Shown: piece after piece, positions 1-15,000 of the stretch
How the letters are laid out: each line of letters opens with the position of its first letter
Numbering within the stretch: position 1 is the first letter of the stretch
Source of the DNA: Aphidius gifuensis
Taxonomy: Eukaryota > Arthropoda > Insecta > Hymenoptera > Braconidae
DNA: 64,000 bases
Direction of reading: 5' to 3'
Assembly (NCBI RefSeq): GCF_014905175.1
Contig: NC_057791.1
Location: forward strand, 19,410,177 to 19,474,176
The notes under the pieces: model-generated
What the model was told of the DNA's origin: nothing
What the model saw: only the letters and a program-made list of their open reading frames with translations
The model's database searches: none
Translations under genes and position numbers: made by a program

Positions 1-3000
1 TATTTATTTTTTTTTAATTCAAAACTATTCGCATTGCTAATATCCTCATATTTGAATTGAACAACTTTGATATTCAACAAACACATATTATGTCTCAAGA
101 TTACCATATCAAACTTGAACTCGTTAATAAGATATTCATGGTTTTTAAACTTTTTTAATTTAATTTTTTTTTATTTAAAAATATTTTACATTGTTACGAA
201 TTATATTTTATCTATCTATTTATTTAAAGATGATTAATTGATTAATAAATATTAATTGAAATTGATTTATATAGAAAAATTTGTCGTTGATAAAATTTAA
301 TTGATATATATATATTTTAATTTTTTAAATAGATAAATAATTATAATAAATTGTTGTTACTATTTCCGTTGTACATATAGAGTTATTACCGCATTTAAAA
401 GGGGCATCGATAGAGTCAACATTGCCTGGAGACTTTAGCCAGCAAAAGTGAGAGTCTGAGATTTTTTTTTATAACATAAATAAATAAATAAAAAAATTAT
501 AAATATATAAACATTTAAAGTAAAAGTCATGTTTGAATATAAAATTAAACAAATTATAAATAAATTGTTTTTAATTAATTTTTTGTTTTGATTTTTTAAT
601 AATTTAAATTCATTAGTTTAAATTTATATAAAAATTCACATGAAATTTTTTATTTTTTTTTTCGATCATCTTGAGTTATAAACACTTAAAATTTTTGGAC
701 ATTGCACTTGGCAATAATCCAATAATAATTTTTAAAATATTCATCTTCTTTTGATGCATATATTTATTAACATAATTACATCTAAAAATAATGCCTTATT
801 TTTTTATAAATTAAATTTAACAAAAATAATATTATTAAATTGCTTTTATATATATTTTTTTTTAAAATAAGAAAACGAGCCATTGATATGGCCGCCAATG
901 TAAGCGTCCTTGGCACTCGTAAAGTGAATAGTGGAAAAATCATTGTCCAATATTTCGTTTATCTCCTTGCAAAATTGGAGACAAAACATCTTCTGTCATT
1001 TTTAAGGCGAGGGGTTTCACAATAATAGGAAAAAAAAAAACGTCGTTCTTTTCACCTCTTCGTGTGTTCTCTACCCTCCTCAATTTATTTTCTATTTTTT
1101 TTTACACATCTATACCACCCAAGTGTATTTTTTTTTTTTTTATTTCTATAATTTAATTGTCTCTACATACATAAATTTATTTATTTTTATTACACCATTA
1201 CAATTTTTTAAAACAAGTTATTTTTAAATTTCATTTTACATATCCATTATAATCAATAATATATAATTAAAAATTTTCTTATATTGATTAATAACATACA
1301 GACAAAATCAATTAATACAATCTTCAAATTTTAGAAATAAAAATTTTTTAAATTATTACAAAAATAACAGAGAAAGAGATAAAAAAAAAAAAAAAAAAAA
1401 ATACATAAACTGTCCGGATATGGCCTCGTATCGATTTCATTTTCTATCCTTATTTATAAACATATATATACATATTTTCATTACGTATTATCATGATTAA
1501 ACATGAATAAAAAAAAAATGAAAAAAATCTCATTAAAAATAATAAATGAAAATTTAAAAAATTCATGTTTTTTTTTATTATAAAAATTTTAAAATATATA
1601 TATTTTTTTAAAATGATTGAGGGTAATTAATAATGGTGTTATTAATAGATGAATATAAAATTAAAATTTTTATTTTTATTATTAAATTGAAATTTGCCTT
1701 ATAATCTCGAGGCATTGTTATCAGTTTGGATTAGCATGGTAAGTGTTCTTGGTGTTCACTGTTGCAAACACGCACATATACACACAAATAATAATAATAA
1801 AATGATGCTTTAATATAAACTTTATAATTGTGTTATATTTGTGTGTAAATGTGTTGTATTAAACAGACGATACAACAAACACAAAAATTTATATATGTAT
1901 TTGTTATGCCACTGAAAGTTATTTATAATGCGACGTGCTTGGACGTGGTTGAGGTTGCTACACAAATTGTATGTGTATATTATGATGATGATGATGGAAT
2001 CAAGTGTGATATCAACTACTTTGGTTTCATACATACATGTAATTTTTTTTTTTTTATTTATTTTAAAATTAAACTCTATATTTTTCTCTTCAATTAAAAT
2101 GACAATTTTTTTATTTTTTCTATATGTTATTATTTTTTTTATTTTACAATTAAATAATAATATAAATTACAATTAAAATAAATGGCTTATATAGTTTTTT
2201 AAATAATTATTATTATTCTAGTTTTTATATTATAGTTTTTATTTTTTTTAGACAGATGTTTATGATCAAAGTAAAAAAATATTAACTCAAAAAAAGATGA
2301 AAAAATTGAAATTTAGTTGTAGGAAAATTTAAATTTAATTTTTTTTTTAAAATAAATAAATAGTTTTTGTTATTATTATTATTTATGAGAACGATGACAT
2401 GGTTGAGAATCGATAAATGTTATAAAAGCCGGGTCATACCAAGTTAGTTTCATGTTATGTCTCGAAACTCAAAGCCACCCTCTTTTTAGATGCACCCTTT
2501 TTTCACCCCATCATATATAAATTTTACTTATAAACATGTGTATGTGTATCTCACACAAAAAAAAAAAAATCCCTACCTCACATTGACAATAAAAAATAAT
2601 CAGTATTCACCGCATCACTTGCAAAAAAAAAAAAAAGAAATATATCCATTATTTATTTCGATGGAAAATTTAATAATAAAAAAATAAAATTGATTAAAGA
2701 TAAATTTACAAAAATTTTTTTTCATAATTACAAACACATAATATTGTGTTGTGATAAATAATTTTTTATATTTTTTTCATTTTGTGTATTCAAGTTTTGT
2801 CTATATCTTTTATTTGATAAGGCTTATCACAGCTCGATAAATTTAGAAATAAATTTTTTTTCCTTTTTTTTTTATTTATCATTTATACTTTGATTATTAT
2901 TTAAAAATATTAAAAGTTGTTTTACAAGGATGCAGCTGCATAATTTCTGGCTCTATATTTAATTCAAACAATAGAATAAAAAATTTAAATTAAATAAAAT

Positions 3001-6000
3001 AATAATTATTCAGGAAATGAAAAAAAAAAAAAATATATAATAATCATTGTTTAAATTATGATTCTCTTTTTTTGCTATTTATTCATTCAATTATTATTTT
3101 TATTATCAAAAGAATGAAATAAATAGAAAAAAAAATAATACAAAGTTAAAGAAGTTTAAATGCCGAAAGAGAAATGGGATAAAAACGTGAAAAAATGGAA
3201 AAAAAAAATTACATAAAGTTTGATAAAAAAAAAAAATAATAAAATTGTGAAATAAGAAGGATAAAATGATAAAAAAAAAAAATAAAATGTGACGCATGGG
3301 TTTTGTAGTTGGTCGAAGCAGCTACTTGGGGTTGAAAAGGGGTGGAAAATGAAATGGTAAAAGTGAGAGGATAAAATACATGTTCAAATGGAAAAAATAA
3401 AAAATTAAATAAATAAAAGCTTACTAAAAGAGCACCTCAAAGATTATTTTTATAATCAATTTAAATTTGGCTTAAAAATATTTTCAATAAATTTATGTTA
3501 AATATTATTTATAAAAATTTCGAATGAATTTATTTTGACAATTTTAATGAAGATAATACTTTTGTTTTGTCAATTTTTCAAATAAACATTTTTATTAATA
3601 ATAAACACTTTTATTATTAATAAAAACACAAGTGATGTTTATTAAATTATAATTTTTAAATGAAAAAAAAAAAAAATAAATTAATATAAATCATAATTAT
3701 TATATTATTTAAATTATAAATAATGTAATATTATTTTGACAATAGATGTATATATTTATAAAGCTGTGTGTTTGTATTATTCGACATGATGCAGCATTGT
3801 TATCTGAACTTGTAATCAGATAAGGTACATAGATAATAACACAAATACAAACTTTTGTATTTAACTTTTGTTTATGACTTATAACACAACTATATATTTT
3901 ATTGATAATGATTAAATACTATTTCGTCACTAAAATATATATTTTTTAAATATAATTAAAAAAAAAAAATGAATATAAAAGTGTTGATTTATGTGTTTAT
4001 ATATTTATGCTGCAACTTGACGAGGACATTTTTATTTTCAACTTTCAATTGAATAAATTTTTTAAAAATTAATTTTTATTATTATATAATGAATTATTAT
4101 TATTAATAATTTGTTTTTTAATTTTTTTAAAGCATTTTTTATTTGAGGAAAATAAAAAATTAGAATGAAAAAATTCATGTGACATCTCCGGAAATATTGG
4201 ATTCTTTGTTCACGATAAAATTCGTCAGAAACGATATATAAACTACTCTCTAGCGACAAATGAAAAGAAAAAAAAAAGAAAATTCAACTTGGTATTTTAT
4301 TTTTCCTTCATCTTTATACTCATTTTTCTGTGCAGATATTCAACTTTTTGATTTCAACTGTAAATACATGAAAAATAAAATACTTTTCCTCATTTTCTTT
4401 TTTTATTTTTTCTATTTTTATTATCGTAAAAAAATTTTTTCTTTATAAAATATATGTGATTATTATTATTATTATATTTTTATGTAATTTTTTTATTCAA
4501 TAGAGTTGAGAAACACTGGGTGTATGGTATGCAAGAGGTCGCTTGATCTTAAACTAGACAAAAAAAGAAAAAAACGTATAGAAAAATAAAATACATTTTG
4601 GAGCTGAAAAAAAAGTTTTTAAATTTTTACATAATGTTAATTAGTTTTTATGACAAATTGTCAATAAATTTTTTAAACTCTGAAATGTTAATTAACACAA
4701 ATAATAACCATCTGTTATAATTTTTATTTATTCAAAAAAAAAAAAAAAATACAATTTCATCATTTTTAAATATCAAATTTATACCTGCAATATTGAAAAT
4801 TTAATTATCATTTTTTTCGTGTTAAAAATAAACGATAAATTCACCTTATACATGACGAAATTAAAATATTTAAAAAAAAATCTAATTAAACAAGAAAAAA
4901 GTAAATTAAATTTATAAAAAAAAAATAGAAATCTAATTGAACAATTTTCATTATTATAAAATATTTCTATTAATTAATAATAACTTATTAATTATTTATA
5001 ATTATTCAATCAAAATATAAACAGTTTATTTAATATTTCTTTTTTAATTATACATATAATGCATTTTTTTTTTTTAAATATTAAATAAACTTGTCCCTCA
5101 TTTGGCATTCGAGCAAGTAGAATAGGGCGGTTATATGCAGACATGCATTAACAGCTATATGTGCATGTAAAATTGTATAAAATAATTCAAGTATATGTGC
5201 ACACACAGTTTCAGCAGGGGACGAAATAAAAAAAAAAAAAGATCCGAGTGTATCCGGTCGTTGCCACGTCCCAGGGCTCGTTTACTTGATCTTTTTTTTT
5301 CCATTTAAAATTTCCTTTTTTTTTTATTTTATTTTATTTTTCTACACCCTGTCTTGTCCACTTAAAATTTATTATTATTATCTCATTATTTAAAAAAAAA
5401 AAAAAATTGTTAATTTTAAAATATTTTTATATTTATTAATTTGATAATTTTATTATAGAAAAGAAAAACATTATATAACTATTTAAATTTTCATTTAATA
5501 TTAACAATTAATTATTTTATTTATTGCTATTTTTATTATTGTTATTTAATAGTTAATTTGTTTATTTTAAAATTGAGTAATTTGATATTATTTTATATGA
5601 ATAATTTTTGTTTCTTTTTGCAAATCAAATAGCTATTTAAATTATTAGCTTAAATTAACAATTAATTATTACATTTGTTGTTATTATTATGTAAAAGTTT
5701 TAAAATTTAATTTCAATTTAAATAATTATATTTAAATAAAAAAGATACTTGAGTATATTTACTTAATTTTCAATTTAAAATAAACAATTAATTATCTCTT
5801 TTTTTATTTTTTCAATAATTATTATTATTAAACTAATTTATTAAATTAAATAATTTAGTTTTTAATGAAATTTATTAGTACTAGTAGTAGGTAAAAGTAT
5901 ATTTATATTTATTTAATATATTTTTTATGGATATATATTTAAACTTTGTGATGGAAAATTCAATTGATCGTACAATGTTTGGCTTTGGAGTTTCAAAAAC

Positions 6001-9000
6001 TATTTTCAACTCAATACCAGCTCTCCCAGCAAGAACTATATAGACTCCAAAAGTGAATATACATATATATGATATATACATACATAACATACACTATGAT
6101 TTTCTCTTTGTACAGATGAACAAGCTTTTGCTTGGTCAGCACTTTAATTCACTTAATTGCTTCAATATGCTTTTCGATAATATATTTAACTATATATCTA
6201 TATCATTTTTTTTTTATTTTTAAATTTCAATTAAATATTTTACATTTTTAATTTAATTTATTATCTACTATCAAGTGTACTTAGTTGTTTTTTATTTGAA
6301 TTAATAAATAGTTTTATTTTCAAGTAAACTATATTGAGAATATTGCAAGTTAATAAAATTTATTTTTTTACTATTTTATTTTCATTTTAAAAAAATAGAA
6401 ACAAGTATATTTATTTATTTTTTTTAACTTTATTATATTACTCTTTTTTTCAATTTATTTGTCTATTATTATTTTTATTTTTCACGTATGATAGACGAAT
6501 GAGAAAATGAAAATTGAGAGTGAAAAATGATTTATTAACTGAATTCTCACGATAGGCAAAAATGAAAAAAAAAAAAATTTTAAACAAATAAATTATTATT
6601 GAGCTTTAAAAATAATATAATATACAGGTTTTTTATTTATTTATATTGGTTATGAAAAATAAAAAAAATTTGTTTTATGAGATCAGTGAAAAAATAAAGG
6701 GTAAATTATTATTTGTGGTTATTTCTTGGGTACTTTTATTTTTATTTTTTCATAAATTCTCACTGGTCTCATACCAGTATATATTTATTTTATATAATTT
6801 TATATATTTTTTTTTTTTTTTCCTTTTCCACCCACTATTTTTATCCCTTCTACCTACTTCTTCTTTGGACAATATATTTTACCGGTTTTCACGTTTCCAT
6901 AGCAACTACAAACTCTAAAGTCTCTGACTTTTATTTTTATATAAATTTTTCTTTTTTTTTCTATTTTTTGATATTTATTTTTATTATTTTTTCTTCTTAG
7001 TCTTCTATTCGCTTTTGCACAGTTGCAAAATAATAAAAATAGAAAAAAAAAAATAATAAAAAATTATCCAAGTAATTCACTGGATATTTGATAATTTAAT
7101 TTAAAATTATAATTAAATTACAAAAAATAAAAATAAAATAAACAAATTTTTGAAATAAATTTTGTATAAAACTTTTACAAGTATCTTAAAATATTATTAA
7201 ATTAATTAAAAACTTAATTTTCATAGTTTTATTTTAGTTTGAAAATAGAAAATTTATAGCTATTATTTAAACAATAATAAATTATTAACAAATGACAAAT
7301 ATATTTTGAATTTTTTCTTTATTTGTTTTTTAAAAAGAAGATTGTTATATTGTTTAAACAATATGAATTATTATTATTAAAAATTAAACAAATAATGGAA
7401 AACTATTTTCCCTTCTTTTTTTCATGATTTTAAATATTATTTATTAATTTATTTAACAATAAATAATGGACTTTTGAAGGAAATTAAAATTGTATAATTT
7501 GACTAGCATAGTAACGATCAAAGTTTATTGATAAAGTTTGTATTTAAAAAATAATATAATATATACATATTCATACGTGAAAAATATATATATATTGTGG
7601 CTCTTTCAGCTTTAACAACCGGTGCATTTTTTTATTTTTTATTTTCCCTTGAATAATGCATTATTCAAGTCACTATTTTAAACAGTTTATTATTTAAATA
7701 CTTGTTCATAAAATTTGTGTGTTTATTATTCTACATTGTTTCAATTTAAATATTTAAAATCAATTTTATATATTGTGTATTATAGTTTTTTTTTTAAATT
7801 AATAATTTTATATTTTTTATTATTAAACAATAGTGTTGTTATTGTTGTAAAATTTTATACTTTTAGAAGCTTTTAAATGACAATAAAATGTTCTTGTAAT
7901 ATGGCACTTTCTTTGTAATTATACACAACAAAACTACCTCTTGATTTTACGACAAAATTAATCAACTAAAGTACCTTGAATTTAAATTTTATTTATTCAT
8001 CACTAATTATTTTAAATATTAATAAATTTAAAATGGAAAAAAAATATTCAAGATTAAAAAGGAGAAATAAAAATTGACCTTAATTCAAAATTTTAATTAT
8101 TATAAATGATAAAAATAAAAAATATTTAATGACTTCTTTTAAATATTAAAATAAACAATTAAATTTTTTTTTTTTTACATCAAAATTTGATTGATGCTAT
8201 AAAAAAAAATGCTCCAATTTTAATAATCGATATTTTTCTGATGACAATATAAATTTTCCAAGAGTTTCGTGATCATTTAATCGTGAATAGTTTTTTATAG
8301 AATGAAAAAAAAAAAAATGTATTTTATGTGGATAAATGTCTCTTCCTTCAGTGTAATTTTCAATATTTTTCTTTCCACAATTTTCTCTCCTTCCAAGTTG
8401 TTTCCAAGCGAGAAAGAAAGAGTGAGAAAAATATTAAAGTGAGATGTAGGAGTGGCAAAGAGTCGTTAAAAACTTTTACTATCATAAACTCTCTTTCACG
8501 AGACTTCCAACAAAAATGTTTCTCGCATGTTATTGGATATTCAAATTATTTTTATTATCATATTAATATAATGAGATAAATAATAATTTATAAATAAATA
8601 ACATATATTTTAATTAATTTAGATAATATTATTTTCAATGTTTTATAATTATTTTTTTATTTTTCATTCACATCATTTATTATTTTATAACTATACTCAT
8701 ATCATAAATGCAAAAATTATCCTCAAAAAGAAAAAAAAAAAAACTCGTTAGATATAAAAAAAAAAAATTTATAAATAATATTAAAAATTACTGTGAATAT
8801 ATTTTTTTTTTCAATTATTTATTATTATCTATTTTTTTTTTTTATTTATCTACTATTCCGTTATATAAAAAATTTAGTTGATTTAAATTCTTTCACGAAA
8901 AAAAAAAAAAGAAAAAAAAACTTTTCATTGTATAATAAAAAAATAAAAAGCTGAATATATTATGCAAAAAACAATTTTATACTTGGAATATTAAATTCCG

Positions 9001-12000
9001 TACTTGTGAAAGAAAAATATCATAAAAAAAAAAATTAAATAAATATTGATAATAATAATGCTAGCTGACAGTGATTTATTTATTAATATATTTTGATAAA
9101 TTAAAAATTTTATGATAACAAATATCAAAAGGATGTTGATAAATAAAATTAAAAAATAATTTTCATATTTTCAAATTAATAATTAAAAAAAAAATAATTG
9201 CACTACCGGAAGTGAGTGTGTACGATTAAAAAACGGTTTAAAAATTATCATCATTATAAATCGTATCATTGACACCAAGGATTTATTTGTTTCAATAATT
9301 CGCATGATTAATCATCATGCATCGTAAATTCAAACTATAAAAAAAATATGAAACACAATAAGTATATAAAAAGAAAAAAATATTTTTTTCAAAATAAATG
9401 AGTTTTAAAACAGAGTTATAATTTTTTTTATAAGATATCAAATGCAACATTGATTTTATCAGTGTGTTTGTTAAATGTGCATTGAATATATGTGTATATC
9501 AAAGTGATCGATAATATTTTAAATCATTGCGCGTAATTGACTGCGACGAGTGAAGTTAATTGCGCGCGACTGAACATTTCGTTCATCCTCAACTCTTTTA
9601 TTATATTCTCTTTTATTTTTTATTTAAACCTCATTTTTTTTTTTTTTTTCATTTAGCCAAAGGCTATTTTGTCGTTGACACATAAACCCTACAATATTAT
9701 TATAACCATATAAAAAACTAATTAAAAATAAATAAATAATTATACAACAAAGAAGAAATATATAATTTATTTTTAATTTTGTCGTGGTTTAAATATTAAT
9801 CTACTTGAATAATAAAAATAACCAATCAATATAATATTTTTTTTTTTTTATCAAAATAACAATAAATGTATTTTAAAATTTTTCATATTACTCATGATGG
9901 TGATAATGATGATGACACACAACGATCACATGATTATTAAAAAATTTTAAAAAAATGATAAAAATAAAAGACATTATAAACTAACAAAAAAAAAATAATT
10001 TATCAAGTTAAATTTAACAAAAAAGTTTGAAAATTTATTCATTGTATAATGTGATAAATATAAAATTGAATAAAAAAAAAAATAATGATAAAAAAAAATT
10101 CCATATGCTTGAGAGCATAGAATAATAATATAAGCCTGAATTGAGCGTGCGCAAACGAAATATACAATAACTGTTTTCCCCTTCTCTATTAAAATTGTTT
10201 TTCCTCCCCTAAATTCACCCTTATTTACCCCTTATTTCACCCCTTGTCATTAACCATCCTCGAAATTTCGTCCTATAATATTTACGGAATTTCATATCGA
10301 CCTAAAATCATTACAATTATGGAATTCTACAAATACAAACATAATAATTGTTAAATTTATTGTCAATAATAATTGATAAGTATATTTTGTCAACTAATAA
10401 ATTATTATTCATTATTATTATTATTATGAAAACATACAATTGTACAAAGGACTTATTGTATTTTTAATATTGATAGATAATTTTTTGTCGTTTAATTAAA
10501 TTTGATGAACATTTCTTTTTTTATTTGCTCTTTTTTTTTTTTCACCACCCACGTGGTGTGGTGCTTTCTATAGCTCTATTTAAATTTTAAATTAATACTA
10601 TGTTATTTATTTTTTTTTTCTATTTTAATGGAGACTTTAAATAGTCACTGGGTTTTTTTTTATATAAATTTTATTTATGCTATTTTTTTTCTTTTTTCTT
10701 TTAGTACGTAATATAATTAGTTGAATTTATTTTTAAATATTTTTAAAGTTGTTTTATTTAAAAAAAAAAATTGTTTTCTATTGTTTATTTAAAAATAGTA
10801 TATTGATATTCACTTTGTTCTATTTTTATCATTCAATATTTTGAGTTAAAAAAATTTTTATTTTCAATTGAAAATATCTTAAGTATATACACATTTGTAA
10901 AAAAAATTTTTTCGTGTTGCAATATGGCAAAATCGATACACCAGATTCTCGACATTCATACATAAAAATGAGTATTTTTGAAAAAAATAAAAATAACATA
11001 GTTCAATGTGCATAAAGCGAGTAATAAAAATAAAAATAAAAAATATCTAAATTGATAAAATGCAAAAAATAAAATTTATTTATTTACCGAGTGTATTTTT
11101 ATTTTTTCCTATCAGCTTAATATAATTGAAATAAAAAATAACAATTATTATTATTATTTAAAGAGTTAATATATTATATAGAGAGGTCATTGTGAATAAA
11201 AAAATAAATCAATCAATTAATTAAAATATAAATTTGAAATAAATAAAAGTATAAATATATTACTCAAATTTTTCTCACCATTATAATTAAATAACCCTTT
11301 AATCTTCTTGTTGCCTCCCCTTGCCCCTACCCATAATTTTCCCTTTTTTTAAACACCCTAAACTTTTAAATTTTATTTTTTTGATACAACGGTATTTAAT
11401 TTCTACGACAATCGTTGACAATGTGTACGTGTTTTAATACATTTAACCTGTGTTGGTTATATTTTTTTTCCTCTTTTTTTTTTTTATTTAACAAACACAC
11501 AAATATTAAATACACAAAAGCATCTCTGCATAAATATGTATTTCGTATATGTATATTTTATCAACACATATTGAACATGTTTTATTTACGATAAGACGCA
11601 AAGTCACGAGTGCAACCATATAACATTTTGATGCCAGAAATAACAGAAAAATTAAATTTTTTTATTTGCAAATATTTCAACAATAGCAATATACATTTAA
11701 ATGATAATTATTTATATTTTTTTATTCAACTAATTGTATTATTTCAAAAGTCCAAATTAATTAAATTAAGAATACACTTTTAATGAATTTTTTTTTATCT
11801 TTAAAATTATTCAAATTTAAATAATCATTATTATTTTAATAATAAAAAATAATAAATTTATATTTTTTTGATAAAATAATAATAATTTGACATTATTATT
11901 TAAAAATTATGATCTCAACGTGTATATTATACATGTAGTTGTAAATTGCTTTGAACCGTATCTCGTGACGCACGCAATGATTTTCCTGACTAAAAAAAAA

Positions 12001-15000
12001 AATGAAATAAAAAACAATATTAAAAATTAAATAAATAAAAATAGTAATAAATAAATTTTTTAAACGAAAAATATTATAATAATATGATTGATTGAAATTT
12101 CTTGTTTTAATCAACTATATAATTATTATCATATTTATTTATTTAAAAAGCATTTGTTGTTTTTAAAAAATATTTAAAATTAACGAGTCTTATGTAATGA
12201 TAAATAATGCAATTATATTTATTTAAAATATTTGATGAGTATAGTGATGAGGAGAACAGTGGGTGGTATAATGGGAGGGGGGAAGATGAGAACCACTGTC
12301 AGGAGCAGGTTGACTCTCCCTCTCTTATCTTCTTTATAATTTTCTCCTCCCACACCACCCCACTAACCAATGCCAAGACTCCAAACACCAATATTATTAT
12401 TAAAATATATTTTCAATTATATAAAAATCGATACGTTTAAAATTAATTTTAATAAACTAAAAAATATATTTATAATTTTTATAATTACTCTAATAATTAT
12501 TACATTTTTTTTTTCTTCAAATTATATTTAACAAATATAACTATGTATTTTTTTTTCTACATTTATTTTTTAATTAAAAATTCAATTAAAACTTTCATCA
12601 AAAAAAAATAAAATAAAACAAACTAAAATAATTTTTTTTTAAATTAATTTTCACGTATGATTAAAAAGTATATGATTGCACAAAAAAAAAAAAAAAAAAT
12701 ATTAAAAGATTTATAAATAATATTTTTTTATAATTTTATTTGTTTTATAATTTTTATCATTGTACAAAGTATCTGGCACTCTGACATTGTTTTTTCATTG
12801 TTTATTTAATAAAGGAAAATAAAAAAAAAATAAATGATGAGAAGTAAAAAAAAGGAAAAAAAAAAATGAGAATTGGTTTTTTAAAAATAATTTTGTACGT
12901 AACTGTACTTGAAGTTTTTGAGGTAATTGAGGGGAGTACATGTTGAAGGGGAATTGAGGGTGAATATATATATATATGTATTTGATATATTGTATATATT
13001 GTTCAATTTGAAGGCGAAATTGTGATGGGAAACTTGTCGAGTTGGCTGTACCATCATCATCAAGACGATTAAAGTTTTAATAAACATTGTGTGTGGATAC
13101 ATACAAAAAACCTATCACAAATTCAATGAATATTTTCAACATAATAATACACTTTACAAAAGGCGTAAGGAAAAAAAAATTGATAATTTTAAATATATAA
13201 TATTTTTTTTTATAAACTTTTCATTCGTTTTTTTTTTTTTTTTATTGATTTTTTTTCTTCATTAATATACTGAACTTTGATTGAATAATTCAGATTAATT
13301 ATTTTTCTATATAACAACACCTCATTATTATGTTGCATAAATTAGCAACATTGTTTTTTTTTTTATTTCGCAATTTATAATTTTTTTAAAAACTTTATTT
13401 ACTCGTCTTTGTGTAGAATTGTTTTTTAAATTTTTAATAACTTTATTTATTATTTAAACTTTAATTTTTAACAATTAATTGATAATAATTTATCTATAAA
13501 TTAAAATTCATTTAAATCATTTTAATCTACATTTTATTCAATTAATTTAAATTTATTCTCTCATTGTTTTTCAACTAATTAACAATTTTTTATTTTAACT
13601 ACAAATCAATAACAATGATTCTTTTATTTTTTATTTATTCATAAAAAAAACAAGTCAAACGTGAACAAGTTTTATCGTTTTTTATCATTATTATCATTAT
13701 TATTATTTTTCATCTTTGATTATTTATTTATTATTATTATTTTTTTTTTAAATTTTATTATTTCCGCAGCTTGGCGTTTACGACAAGGCCATTACGTTTC
13801 TACGTTTCTTCTGTTTACACTTATTTATAATTATATTTTAACATTGCGATAAATTATTTTTCATTATAAATAATATTTAAAATTAATATTATTTTGTATA
13901 TATGAGAATAAAATTGACCTAAATATAAAATTATTTATTTTTATAATTAATTTTATTATTTTTAAAATGTCTGTTTATTGATTTTTTAACAGTTCAATTA
14001 ATATCTATATTAAAATTTGTTTGATAAACAATTTTCATGTGTGTGTGAGATAGACATGTCAACCCACTCAACCTCAAATAAATAAAAATAACATATATAA
14101 CTTACTAATAAATAAACTTTAAATAAAATCAAAAAAAAAAAATGAAACAAAATTTCAAAATTAAATTCCATCAATGTCAATTGTTTATTGATATAACAAC
14201 AAATTATAAAATAAAATGAATAAAATTATATATTTTATAATAAACAGATTGACATTGAAATGTTTAAATTATAATTCATTGATTAACTTGATGTAAATAT
14301 TACACAAACGGATGTGTAATACTTGATCGACAAATTACAATTGTAATGTAATTCTATGATGATGTATTTATACAAGTACCTCAGACTCATCATCATGCAA
14401 ATGTCAATTATTTTATTCTCTGATAAATCCACTTGAATAAAATTCCCATTATCCTTTTGCTAATAATTAAAAACTAATTAAAAAAAAGCAAAAAACTATT
14501 TCATTGTTTTACTTTTCTACTTGAAGCTAATTTTATTTGTTTAATAATAATTATTAATAAAAAATTATAATTATTATTTGTCAGTATTATGATATATTTA
14601 AAAAGAAAAATGAAAGATTTTTTTTACAAGTTTTGTAATGTTACAATTTATATGTATTGTTGAGGGTATGTATTCATGCAGGGGTTGTTCACGTTGTTCG
14701 ACCTCGAGAGGGTTTAACTTGACGGGGTCGTACGTGAGCACAACAAAAAATAAAAATAGTTATAATAATAAAATATCCAATGAAAATACGCCATCCCTTG
14801 TCAAATGTATAAAAAAAAAAAATAATAAAATAATCAATTTATAATTAAATACTAATAATAGTAATATTGAAAATAAAATTTTAAATTGTTTAACAAAATT
14901 TTGAGTTATTTTATAAATTAGTTGATGATAAATTTTGTATACATACATGGTTAATTAATAAAAAGTTTTTTTCATAATTATTATTTAATTATTAATATGA

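Noticed and set aside
840..1025. 61-codon frame including AANVSVLGTRKVNSGKIIVQ
   Set aside because: Moderate complexity but no recognised homology, and it does not match the missing ARID5 N-terminus.
5881..6090. Minus-strand frame containing VYIVLAGRAGIELKIVFETP
   Set aside because: It reads like protein for about 30 residues but has no family match I recognise, no splice or start context, and AT-only flanks.
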